DNA of 20,782 bases from Candidatus Poseidoniia archaeon (lineage in GTDB: Archaea > Thermoplasmatota > Poseidoniia > MGIII > CG-Epi1), in NCBI GenBank assembly GCA_029941645.1, contig JAPYSZ010000012.1, positions 1 to 20,782 on the forward strand, read 5' to 3'. Positions 1 through 8,300 of this stretch are shown piece after piece. The first letter of the stretch is position 1. Each line of letters begins with the position of its first letter. Made by a program: the position numbers and the translations under genes. The notes beneath the pieces are model-generated. The model did no database searches. It was not told the DNA's origin and saw only the letters and a list, made by a program, of their open reading frames with translations.

Positions 1-566
1 CAGTCTTAACTGGTGGGAAATATCCTATTGATCAAGGGAGAATTCATAGTGATGGGAATAGAATATTGGGAGATGGAAAAACTTGGAGTGGACTTATTGG
101 TGGCACTTTAGGAGGAATCTTTGTTGGAGTTATACAGATAGAGATGATGACGATTAATAGATTTTTCTCCCTCGAGTTCTTTAATTTGGTAAATCAGGAT
201 CCATGGGTATGGCATGCTGTTGAGGAGGATTTCGGAGCTGCGCGTTTTGAGATATATTTCTGGAGTGAAAATTGGCTATTTGTTTTCTTCCTACTATCTT
301 TTGGTGCTCTGTTTGGAGACATGACTGCTTCATTCATTAAAAGACGCAGCCAACTAAAACGCGGAGATAAGTCACCGCTTTTAGACATGTTTGACTTCAT
401 TGGAATGGCACTTCTTCTAAGTTTTATTTTTGCAAATGAATGGCTGATGTCTTGGATTCTAGATGGATATGTGCCCTTATTTACTCTATTAATTGCTACG
501 CCAATACTTCACCGTGGTGTGAATATAATAGGATTTAAAATCGGCGTTAAAAATGAGCCTTGGTAA
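1..566 (+). CDS. carS: CDP-archaeol synthase (CarS), 5' end outside the window
   Basis: Transfers a cytidyl group from CTP to 2,3-di-O-geranylgeranylglyceryl phosphate, a membrane step of archaeal polar lipid synthesis. The open frame runs from base 3 to the TAA at 564-566 with no start at its left edge. It includes the family motif GDGKTWSG, and later GD..ASFIKRR, KRGD and PLLDMFDF, all typical of CarS (DUF46). The sequence GGKYPID...DGNRIL before GDGKTW also matches the family. The TTG at 66 is therefore not the start: it sits inside this conserved block, and about 25-30 residues are probably missing off the left edge. Hydrophobic stretches fit an integral membrane enzyme (around bases 84-150, 273-320, 400-450 and 470-515). 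The stop touches the stop of the opposing srp19 gene. Family call is firm; substrate is by homology. Confidence 0.9.
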   Translation, partial: VLTGGKYPIDQGRIHSDGNRILGDGKTWSGLIGGTLGGIFVGVIQIEMMTINRFFSLEFFNLVNQDPWVWHAVEEDFGAARFEIYFWSENWLFVFFLLSFGALFGDMTASFIKRRSQLKRGDKSPLLDMFDFIGMALLLSFIFANEWLMSWILDGYVPLFTLLIATPILHRGVNIIGFKIGVKNEPW

Positions 567-851
567 TTAAGCTGTCTTTCTAATATTCTTCAGCTCTTGC
601 CCTATTTTATGAAGTAAAGAAACTTTAGTACCCATGTAAAAAAGATTAATACTGCCTAATTCTAAATGCCAATTACTAGAATGTGACTTAGAACTTTTCT
701 TGACCTCAGATCCCAAGGTCTTAACTATTTCAAATATTTCCTCTATATTTGGTTTCTTTACAGATATTTTTATTGGAACTTTACGGCCTTCGGAACGTTT
801 AAGGTTAAAATCAAAATATTCTGGGTATATTACTATCGGCTTGTCTGACAT
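567..851 (-). CDS. srp19: Signal recognition particle protein SRP19
   Basis: Binds the tips of helices 6 and 8 of 7S RNA and prepares it for SRP54, so it acts in co-translational targeting of secreted and membrane proteins. The 94-residue protein has the family signature near its N-terminus (YPEYFD, then KRSEGRKVP at about residues 18-26). It also has a basic Lys/Ser segment near residues 51-57 and a basic C-terminus; the length is usual for archaea. The ATG shares its A with the stop of rps8e upstream (TAATG, 1-base overlap), which suggests translational coupling in a two-gene operon. The stop codon abuts that of the converging carS with no spacer. The start is fixed by the overlap and the family N-terminus. 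Confidence 0.93.
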   Translation of the reverse strand: MSDKPIVIYPEYFDFNLKRSEGRKVPIKISVKKPNIEEIFEIVKTLGSEVKKSSKSHSSNWHLELGSINLFYMGTKVSLLHKIGQELKNIRKTA

Positions 852-1228
852 TAGATTAGAACTGCATTAACAACGCCGTGCTGACCAGGTCTAGAGGTAA
901 TTTTAGCTTTACCTTTTTCAGTTTCTATAATTGAACCTTTTGTTATTATGTTCTGTCTAACATAATTTGGGTTTGCACTATTTTCAATAACTTCCAATAT
1001 TTTGGAATTATAGCTTTTCCCAGATTTTAAATCGGTAACAGATACTTGATCAGTCTTCAGCAATCTGTCTTTTCTTCCGCCACCACGAGTCCTAGCAATT
1101 TTCTTTGTTAATTCACCAATCTTAACTTCTTGTAATTCTCTCCCTATCTCAAATCTCTTCTTGCTTCGGCTACCTGCCAAACGGCCACCCGTGGGCTTAC
1201 GCTTTGATTTACCTTGCCATAATGCCAT
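851..1228 (-). CDS. rps8e: Ribosomal protein S8e
   Basis: Component of the small ribosomal subunit found in archaea and eukaryotes but not bacteria. The 125-residue protein has the expected basic N-terminus (LWQGKSKRKPTGGR) and the GGGRKDRLLKTD segment. Its C-terminus (GSIIETEKGKAKITSRPGQHGVVNAVLI in short: ETEKGKAKITSRPGQ...GVVNAVLI) is also typical of archaeal S8e. It is the first gene of a pair with srp19. A TATA-like octamer CTTAAATA on the minus strand (1257-1264) is centred about 32 bases before the ATG, predicting a leader of only a few bases and no room for a Shine-Dalgarno site. Confidence 0.95.
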   Translation of the reverse strand: MALWQGKSKRKPTGGRLAGSRSKKRFEIGRELQEVKIGELTKKIARTRGGGRKDRLLKTDQVSVTDLKSGKSYNSKILEVIENSANPNYVRQNIITKGSIIETEKGKAKITSRPGQHGVVNAVLI

Positions 1229-1256
1229 ATTACAGAACTGCTCGACAAGAGGATTG

Positions 1257-1264
1257 TATTTAAG
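1257..1264 (-). promoter_or_regulatory. TATA-like box for rps8e-srp19
   Basis: Reads CTTAAATA on the minus strand and is centred about 32 bases upstream of the rps8e ATG. With the usual archaeal spacing of about 25 bases, transcription would begin some 6-7 bases before the start codon. The same octamer occurs facing the other way at 1310-1317, which makes 1229-1338 a divergent promoter region. Confidence 0.5.
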
Positions 1265-1309
1265 ATTTGAGATATTATCCTAATATGGAAATTGTAAGCA
1301 ATAGGTAAA

Positions 1310-1317
1310 CTTAAATA
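1310..1317 (+). promoter_or_regulatory. TATA-like box for gfcR-lysS
   Basis: CTTAAATA on the plus strand, centred about 25 bases before the gfcR ATG, so the transcript is likely leaderless or nearly so. A weak AAGGTG lies at 1327-1332, 6 bases before the ATG, and could act as a ribosome site only if transcription starts further upstream. The spacing of the box argues for the leaderless option. Confidence 0.5.
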
Positions 1318-1338
1318 TGAATAACTAAGGTGTAATAT

Positions 1339-1938
1339 ATGTCAATAGAAAAGATGGCAAAAAAAGCCAATGAATTGAGGGAGGAAGGACATACAACTCG
1401 AGAAATTGGACAAGAAATGCACCTCTCCAAAGCTACTATAGAGTGGTTATTGGCAAAACAGGCTTCCAGTGACTTTAATGAAAAATTACCTCCTGATGTA
1501 AAAGTAGGATGGAGGTCAATTGGTGTCTCGGGTTCAAGAATTAATTCAATTGCAGAGATAATGGCAGATATAATACTAGAAGAACAGGAAAAGAGAGAAT
1601 TTGATTTTGATATGATTGCAGGTATAACAAACAATGGAGTGCCATTAGCAACTATAATATCTGATTTATTGGGTGCTGATTTTGGAATAATTCGGCCAAG
1701 TCGTGAAGGGACAAAGACAAATTACGCCTCAAATTATGCAAGTCTAAAAAATAAGAATGTAGTAATCATTGATGATGTAATAAGCACCGGTTCAACTGCA
1801 AAAGAAGCTATTAATTTTATCAGAGAAAGAGAAGGGACACCAGTGATGATAATCGTATTGATTAACAAAAAAGCAGATAATGAACTAGAAAATGTTCCTT
1901 TGAGAGCATTAATCAGAGCTAGACCGGTAAGAAACTAA
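1339..1938 (+). CDS. gfcR: GfcR/PyrE-like transcriptional regulator (HTH + phosphoribosyltransferase fold)
   Basis: Protein of 199 residues. An N-terminal helix-turn-helix (about residues 5-40; LREEGHTTREIGQEMHLSKATIEWLL) is followed by a type I phosphoribosyltransferase domain with the PRPP-binding motif VVIIDDVISTGST at 141-153. This domain pairing is that of archaeal orotate-phosphoribosyltransferase-like regulators. The haloarchaeal member GfcR activates genes of glucose catabolism, probably sensing a phosphorylated metabolite. Whether this protein has the same targets is unknown, and catalytic activity is not implied. Its last base overlaps the ATG of lysS (TAATG), so regulator and LysRS are probably co-transcribed and coupled. 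The ATG start agrees with the HTH position and with the TATA-like box 25 bases upstream. Confidence 0.8.
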   Translation: MSIEKMAKKANELREEGHTTREIGQEMHLSKATIEWLLAKQASSDFNEKLPPDVKVGWRSIGVSGSRINSIAEIMADIILEEQEKREFDFDMIAGITNNGVPLATIISDLLGADFGIIRPSREGTKTNYASNYASLKNKNVVIIDDVISTGSTAKEAINFIREREGTPVMIIVLINKKADNELENVPLRALIRARPVRN

Positions 1939-3461
1939 TGCATTGGGCTGACGTAGTCGCTGAAAAATTACTAGAATCAGGAAAAGAACACGTAATCTCC
2001 TCCGGAATTACCCCCTCTGGACCTATACATCTGGGAAGTCTGCGTGAAATTCTAACAGCTGATGCTATAGTAAGAACTGTAAATAAAAAAGGAGGAAAGG
2101 CAAAGCTTGTGTATATTGCAGATAATGCGGATCCTTTACGCAAAGTTTATCCTTTTTTAGATGAAATGAAATATCAGGAATTTGTTGGTAGACCCTTGGC
2201 TGAAATACCTGCACCTGAAGGTGATGGAAGCTACGACGACTATTTCCTAAAGCCTTTTTTTAAATCACTAAAGGAGGTCGGTGTTTTCCCTGAAGTCGTA
2301 AATAATTACAAATTTTACAATGATGGTAAATTCAAAAACTGTATTAGAACTATAATAGATAACCGAGAAAAAGTTAGTGATATATTAGAATCTGTATCTG
2401 GAAGACAATTACCTAAAACTTGGTTTCCTTGGACATTCAAAAACAACGATGGTAAATTATGTGATGGTAAATTAATCAAATATGAATGGCCATATGTATA
2501 TTTTGAAAATAGTGAGGGGGAAGAAGTTGTAAACAATCTAGAGAAAGGAGAAGGAAAGCTACCTTGGAGATTGGATTGGCCATCTAAATGGAAAATATTA
2601 GGAGTAACATTTGAAGCGTTTGGAAAAGACCATGCTACAAAGGGAGGAAGTTACGACACTGGTAAAAGAATTATCGAGGATGTACTAGAAGAAAAAGTTC
2701 CTCATCACATAGTATATGAATGGATTAATCTAAAAGGAAAAGGAGTAATGCACTCATCTACAGGTTTGGCAATTTCTGCAGAAGAGATGCTTAGAATGGC
2801 GCCACCTGAAGTAATTAGATGGCTAATAATGCAACCTCAGCCAAACAGACACATCGATTTTGACCCTGGATTAGGGTTACTCAATACAGTAGATAAGTAT
2901 GACCGGATAGAGCAAGAATACAATGCTAAAGAAGCAGAAGAAAACACTGCAAGAGCATTGGAACTAAGTCAAGTAAAAGGGTCTGCTATGGTTAAATTAC
3001 AAGCACTACCCTATAGACATTTAGTTACATTAGTACAATCCAAGAACGATACTAGAGATATAATAAAAGCACTAAAGAGAACTGGAGACATAAATGAATT
3101 AAATGACGAAGAAAAAAATCGTTTAGATAAAAGAATAGAGTGTATCAAAGGATGGCTCAAAAATCATGCCCCAGAAAGTGTGAAATTCGAAATTCAGGCA
3201 AAGCCACCTACACTCAATTTTAATGATAAGGATATTGAAAGAATTACAAATCTCAAAGAAAAAATAACATCTGTTGAATGGAATCCAGAAGCAATACATG
3301 ACGCCTTCTACGAATTACAAGAATCATATAATATGCCTGCAAAAGAATACTTTAGAATTATGTATCTTATATTATTAGGAAAAGAAAAAGGACCAAGATT
3401 GGGTTTCTTTTTAGCAACAATAAACCGAGACTTTGTTGTTAAAAGGCTGGAATCCTACTAA
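1938..3461 (+). CDS. lysS: Class I lysyl-tRNA synthetase
   Basis: Charges tRNA-Lys with lysine using the Rossmann-type class I fold, found in most archaea and some bacteria instead of the class II enzyme. The 507-residue length is normal. The N-terminal catalytic half starts with SSGITPSGPIHLGSLRE; the HIGH-equivalent is HLGS at residues 31-34. The characteristic FGKDHATKGGSYDTG lies at about 228-242 and the C-terminal half is helical (anticodon binding). Two oddities: the KMSKS-equivalent reads KGVMHSSTG (about 268-276), lacking the usual lysines of KMSSSKG. The segment at about 160-195, which carries a zinc-binding cysteine pair in many relatives, has a single Cys (C175). The ATG overlaps the stop of gfcR by one base. 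The enzyme class is clear; the motif changes could be lineage-typical. Confidence 0.93.
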   Translation: MHWADVVAEKLLESGKEHVISSGITPSGPIHLGSLREILTADAIVRTVNKKGGKAKLVYIADNADPLRKVYPFLDEMKYQEFVGRPLAEIPAPEGDGSYDDYFLKPFFKSLKEVGVFPEVVNNYKFYNDGKFKNCIRTIIDNREKVSDILESVSGRQLPKTWFPWTFKNNDGKLCDGKLIKYEWPYVYFENSEGEEVVNNLEKGEGKLPWRLDWPSKWKILGVTFEAFGKDHATKGGSYDTGKRIIEDVLEEKVPHHIVYEWINLKGKGVMHSSTGLAISAEEMLRMAPPEVIRWLIMQPQPNRHIDFDPGLGLLNTVDKYDRIEQEYNAKEAEENTARALELSQVKGSAMVKLQALPYRHLVTLVQSKNDTRDIIKALKRTGDINELNDEEKNRLDKRIECIKGWLKNHAPESVKFEIQAKPPTLNFNDKDIERITNLKEKITSVEWNPEAIHDAFYELQESYNMPAKEYFRIMYLILLGKEKGPRLGFFLATINRDFVVKRLESY

Positions 3462-3470
3462 GTAATAAAC

Positions 3471-3479
3471 TGTATTAAG
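3471..3479 (+). promoter_or_regulatory. Weak TATA-like element before ftcD
   Basis: TGTATTAAG lies in the 38-base gap after lysS, centred about 25 bases before the GTG start of ftcD. The position fits a leaderless transcript, but the match to the archaeal box is poor. The gene may instead be read through from lysS. Confidence 0.3.
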
Positions 3480-3499
3480 CACCCAATTTGTAAACATTC

Positions 3500-5320
3500 G
3501 TGAACCAACTGGTAGAATGTGTGCCAAATTTCTCTGAAGGTAGAGATTCAAAGAAAATAAAAGAAATAACTGATGCGATAGAATCGGTGTCTGGAACAAA
3601 AATTCTAGACGTGGATATGGGTGCCGATACAAATAGAACGGTTGTAACATTTGTAGGGTCACCTGAAATTGTATCAAAAGCTGCTTTTCAAGGAATCAAA
3701 AAAGCCTCTGAAATAATTGATATGAGAAAACACAAGGGAGCGCACCCAAGGATGGGAGCCACAGATGTTTGTCCGTTTATTCCTGTCTCAAATATTTCTA
3801 TGGATGAATGTGTAGCTATTGCAAAGAAAACTGGTGAGAAGGTTGGTAAAGAACTGAATATCTCAATATATCTATATGAAAATGCAGCCTCGAATGAAGA
3901 AAGGAAAAACTTATCGACCGTTAGATCAGGTGAATACGAAGGGCTTATGAAAAAATTAAAAGAAGAGATTTGGAAACCTGACTATGGCCCGACCAAATTT
4001 AATGAAAAATCAGGCGCAACCGCAATTGGGGCTAGAGAATTCTTAATCGCCTACAATATCAACCTTAATACAAATGATAGGACATACGCCAATGAGATTG
4101 CATATGAATTGAGAGAAAGAGGTAGGTGGAAACGTAAGGGGAATATTGAACCATTCTACTATAAGGGAGATGTCGTATATTTTGAAGAGAAAACATATCC
4201 TGATGGAAATAGCGATTTTGTAGCATCTAGTTTTGAGGAATTAGCCGATTATTACTATAAAAAATATGGGAAAAACCTAAGAGAAAGATATGAAGGCATA
4301 GGCCTTGATCCTGATGATTTAGTTGGAAAACCGGTTTACAAAGATGGTAAATTTACAAATGTAAAAGGACTTGGATGGGTCATTCCTGAATATAATAGAG
4401 CACAAATAAGTATGAATCTTACAAATTATAAAATTGCTCCAATACATGATATATTTGATGCAGCATGCGAAGAGGCTGAAAAGCGTGGAATAAAAGTTAC
4501 AGGTTCTGAAATTGTTGGTTTAATTCCCTACGATGCAATGAAATCTGCTGCTGAACATTATCTTTCCAAGATGCATAAGTCACCAGGACTTCCAGTACCT
4601 GACCTAATGAATGTAGCTGCTCAAAGCCTTGGTTTATCCGACGTTGGTGATTTTAACCCCGAGGACAAGGTCCTAGGTATGCCAAAGACAAATGGTGAAC
4701 TAGCAAATCGAATCACCTTTGACTTTGTAGATGAAGTTTCAAGAGATTCACCCGCACCTGGAGGAGGCTCTGTAGCTGCATTATCTGGAGCATTAGGGGC
4801 AGCTTTGGGTACAATGGTTGCAAATTTGAGCACTAGTAAAGCAGGATTTGAAGACAAAAAAGAAAAATTGGCTGAAATATCTAAAAAAGGGCAAATCACT
4901 AAAGATAAATTAATAAAAGCCATAGATGAGGACACTACTGCATTTGACAAAGTGATAAAGGCAATGAGAATGCCAAAGGACACCGAGAAAGAAAACAAAA
5001 TTCGAGGAAAGGAAATGCAAAAAGGATATCAAAGTGCTACCTTAGTTCCCCTCAAAACAGTTGAAGACTGTAGAAATGCATTACAGATATGCTTAGATAT
5101 TTCTGAGATAATGGATGAAGGAATGGCAAGTGACGTAGGGTCTGGCGCATTGATGGCAAATGCAGGGGCTATATCTGCAGCTTACAATGTAAGAATTAAC
5201 ATCAAGAGTATAACTGATAACCAATTCTCAAATAATACCGAAAAGAAATTAGCTGAATTGCTTTCAGATTGTGAAAAACTTCTAGGGAAAATCTCTATAA
5301 ATGTTGAAGAATGCCTATAA
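3500..5320 (+). CDS. ftcD: Bifunctional glutamate formiminotransferase / formiminotetrahydrofolate cyclodeaminase
   Basis: Moves the formimino group from N-formimino-glutamate (last intermediate of histidine degradation) to tetrahydrofolate, then releases ammonia to give methenyl-THF. The 606-residue protein starts MNQLVECVPNFSEGRD, the standard family start, which supports the GTG at 3500. The formiminotransferase N-domain (1-180) has KHKGAHPRMGATDVCPFIP with His82, the position of the catalytic His in the pig enzyme. The second subdomain (about 181-390) contains SMNLTNYK and TGSEIVGLIP. The cyclodeaminase domain (about 403-600) has SPAPGGGSVAALSGALGAAL and a DEDTTAFD segment. Between the two halves of the transferase's second subdomain there is an insertion at about 208-290, which I recall also from Bacteroidetes-type FtcD. 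The fusion and the insertion suggest bacterial origin (inference). The last 6 bases overlap the converging protease gene. Confidence 0.92.
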   Translation: MNQLVECVPNFSEGRDSKKIKEITDAIESVSGTKILDVDMGADTNRTVVTFVGSPEIVSKAAFQGIKKASEIIDMRKHKGAHPRMGATDVCPFIPVSNISMDECVAIAKKTGEKVGKELNISIYLYENAASNEERKNLSTVRSGEYEGLMKKLKEEIWKPDYGPTKFNEKSGATAIGAREFLIAYNINLNTNDRTYANEIAYELRERGRWKRKGNIEPFYYKGDVVYFEEKTYPDGNSDFVASSFEELADYYYKKYGKNLRERYEGIGLDPDDLVGKPVYKDGKFTNVKGLGWVIPEYNRAQISMNLTNYKIAPIHDIFDAACEEAEKRGIKVTGSEIVGLIPYDAMKSAAEHYLSKMHKSPGLPVPDLMNVAAQSLGLSDVGDFNPEDKVLGMPKTNGELANRITFDFVDEVSRDSPAPGGGSVAALSGALGAALGTMVANLSTSKAGFEDKKEKLAEISKKGQITKDKLIKAIDEDTTAFDKVIKAMRMPKDTEKENKIRGKEMQKGYQSATLVPLKTVEDCRNALQICLDISEIMDEGMASDVGSGALMANAGAISAAYNVRINIKSITDNQFSNNTEKKLAELLSDCEKLLGKISINVEECL

Positions 5321-8300
5321 TTTTTTAGCAAAATATTTGAATGCAAAATAAACCACACCTAATGCAATTATAATTGGCATAGATGAGTCCAAAAATCCAC
5401 TATCAGACTGCGGTTCCATCGTTATTTCTTCAGGCTTCAAGGACTTAGAAGGATCTGTAGGATAAAAATCTGAGTTATCTCCATAACCATCACCATCAGA
5501 ATCAGCCCATTCGTTAGAGTTTAAAGGGAATGGATCAGAACCGTCGCATACAGTATCATTATCTGTGTCAATATGACCTCTTTTATCCTCTGGGCAAATA
5601 TCTGAATTATCACCAACCCCATCTTTGTCTGTATCTAAATTCTCATTAGAATCCAATGGAAATGCATCAATAGAATCATTTACTCCATCCGAATCGGTAT
5701 CATTGTTTTCATAATTAGTACATTCCTCACCTATTCCATTACCATTTGTGTCTTTCCCATATATACAATTGTTATTCTCTTCATAATCACCAATTCCATC
5801 TCCATCTGTATCGTACTGCTCGGTTTTGTTTAACGGAAAGGCATCCGTATTATCTCCAACTTTATCCCCATCTGTATCATTCCATTCTAAAGAATCTAAA
5901 GGAAATGCATCTCCAGTCTGATTTTCTCTTAGTTTACTGAAGTTATTGAAATAATAAGCATAATTATCATTGCGCCCATCTGAATCTGTATCGTTACTTA
6001 CTGGAGACGTTCCAAGAAGGAACTCATCATAATCTGTTATATTGTCACTATCTGTATCAGAATTTGTTATGTCTGTAACAAAACCATCTAATGCATGGTA
6101 TGCTTCTTCGTTATCATGAAGTCCATCACCGTCTGTATCTGTTGAATTAGGATTACTATATCGAATACCATCATCAGGTCTAAAGAAAAGATAACTATTA
6201 CCAAAACCATTTGATCTCTCAAAAACATAGCGTATTTCATCTGAACTAAAAGCTCTGTCCCAAACGGCTACATTATCTATGGTACCATTAAGATAATCAT
6301 CTCCATTGTGCCCTAAACACATATAATTGTTAGCACCTGTGGTCTGAATAGTATGGCCTGGTGCAATTACATCTTCAGAAACCAAAGTTCCATTGACATA
6401 CAATCTCAAAAAATCCCCTTCCTCACTATAAGTACCTGCCAAATGATACCAAACTCCTAACTTAGCTTCAACAGTCTCGTTTGTAATAGGGGAGATATAC
6501 ATTTTACTTGATGAATGAACTTTAAACTCGAATTTGTTCTCAGAATTAATTCCTAACCAAGTTTTACCATCTGTGGCCGTACCAAGAACCGTTGAAAAAC
6601 CGGAACTAAAATTATTAAGTTTGACCCATGATTGAGCTGTATATTCTGTAAATTTGGAAGAGTGCATAGAATCAAAACGCACATTGTCATCAATTCCATC
6701 GCAAATTACACCTTTACCGTGTTTGCCAGGAACCTTTGCAGCACCATTCAACAGAACTGCCATTGAACTACCAACATGACTGAAAGAATCTACGGGAGAC
6801 GTTCCTTCAAAATTCCAATATCCTTTGAACAAAGGTTCATTAAATGAAAAAATACTACTCTCGATAAGTCGATTATCATATTCATAAAGATTGGAGAGTG
6901 TATCATTGTCTGCATCATTTTCAGAATCGCTTACAAGAGGATCCAAATCCCAATGAACTTCCCAGCCATCAGGCAAACCATCTCCATCGGTATCTCCATT
7001 AGTTGGATTTGTTCCATTCCAATATTCCATAGCATTAGTGAAATTGTATGAGCCTGGTTTTTTCTCAACACAGATTCCTTTAATGATTTCGACCAAATAT
7101 CCGTCACAATCTGTATCATGGCTTCCATCAACTTTTTTCATTGGATCTAAATTATGAGCTAACTCGTAAGGGTCTGGCATTGTATCATTATCACTATCTT
7201 GTAATGTTGGATTACTTGTCGGCAAATCAAAAAGATAGGCATGCGTTTCATTGAAATCATGTAATGTGTCATTATCGGTATCTTTGTCCAAAGGACTAGT
7301 GATATGACCCCCGCAATCGAATCCTGTATGATATGGATTCCTCTCTGTACCAATATATCCATTAACCTCGCAGCCATCAAATAAACCATCTCCATCCGTG
7401 TCATTATTGTTAGGTTCCGTAACGTATAATTCACCGAATCCTTCTTCAAAATCTGTCAGCCCATCGTTATCACTATCTCGTAATTTTGGATTTGTCTTGT
7501 GAAAATTTCCGATTGCATCGACCCATCCATAGTATTCTTCACCATCTAACAAACCGTCTGCATCAAAATCGGGATTATTAATTCCTGTACCAAGTTTACT
7601 ATCTGCATAATTTGGCAATCCATCTTCATCATCATCTGGTTCAGCACTACCATACATAGTCATATTCCAATATTTCCATGTACCTGATGTTTTATCCTCA
7701 GTATCATTAACTTTGAGTTTCCATAATCCAAACGAATTCTCATCCCAATGAACTACAGTTGTAAAGGACCAATTATTATAATTCTCTTCCAAATCAGCAT
7801 TATTTTCCCTCACTAATTCCGAAATGATTCCATTAGGTGACTCCAAAAAAAGATTGAGATCACCTCTATCACTATGGTCAATTTTAACAGATACTTCAAT
7901 CGTTTCTAAATTTATACTTTGATGTACAAATATTTCAGAAGTGACTCCTGCATTATTATCGTCTAAGATATAACTATCAACTACAATTCGGCCCGTGTTA
8001 ACTGATACTTCACTACCAACACTTTGCCAATTTTTAGCAAGATTAACGGCTGCTGTTGCATCAACTAAACCATATCCGTAAGCATTATTATAGTCACGAT
8101 TTGCTTCTGTTTTAAACCAGCCAAGATGATTTGAATCCACTTTTTGAGATGATCTAACTAAAATATGTTGTACATCTCTCCAAGTTAAATCAGGATTAGA
8201 TTCGAGCATAAGTGCTACTACTCCTGCCACCATTGGAGTTGTTACTGATGTACCTCCAACAACAGAAGTATAATTTCCTTCTGAGTTACCTCCCTCTCCC

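Noticed and set aside
66..566. TTG at 66 as the start of the CDP-archaeol synthase gene
   Set aside because: The frame is open to the left edge and already encodes conserved CarS sequence (GGKYPID...DGNRIL) before base 66, so the TTG is an internal Leu codon.
4621..4998. Minus-strand open frame inside ftcD (and similar frames inside the protease, dnaJ and L10 genes)
   Set aside because: Each lies wholly within a gene with strong family evidence on the other strand or frame, has no recognisable domain and no ribosome site. They are shadows.
6931..7449. Two additional minus-strand frames within the protease gene, as evidence of a frameshifted or broken protein
   Set aside because: The 1407-codon frame runs unbroken with all domains. 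The extra frames come from the repetitive Asp/Gly codons.
5459..7639. Periodic ATC-rich motifs on the plus strand as a CRISPR array or other DNA repeat
   Set aside because: They are the reverse complement of codons for Asp-rich calcium-binding repeats. Units differ in sequence and spacing and there are no unique spacers between identical repeats.
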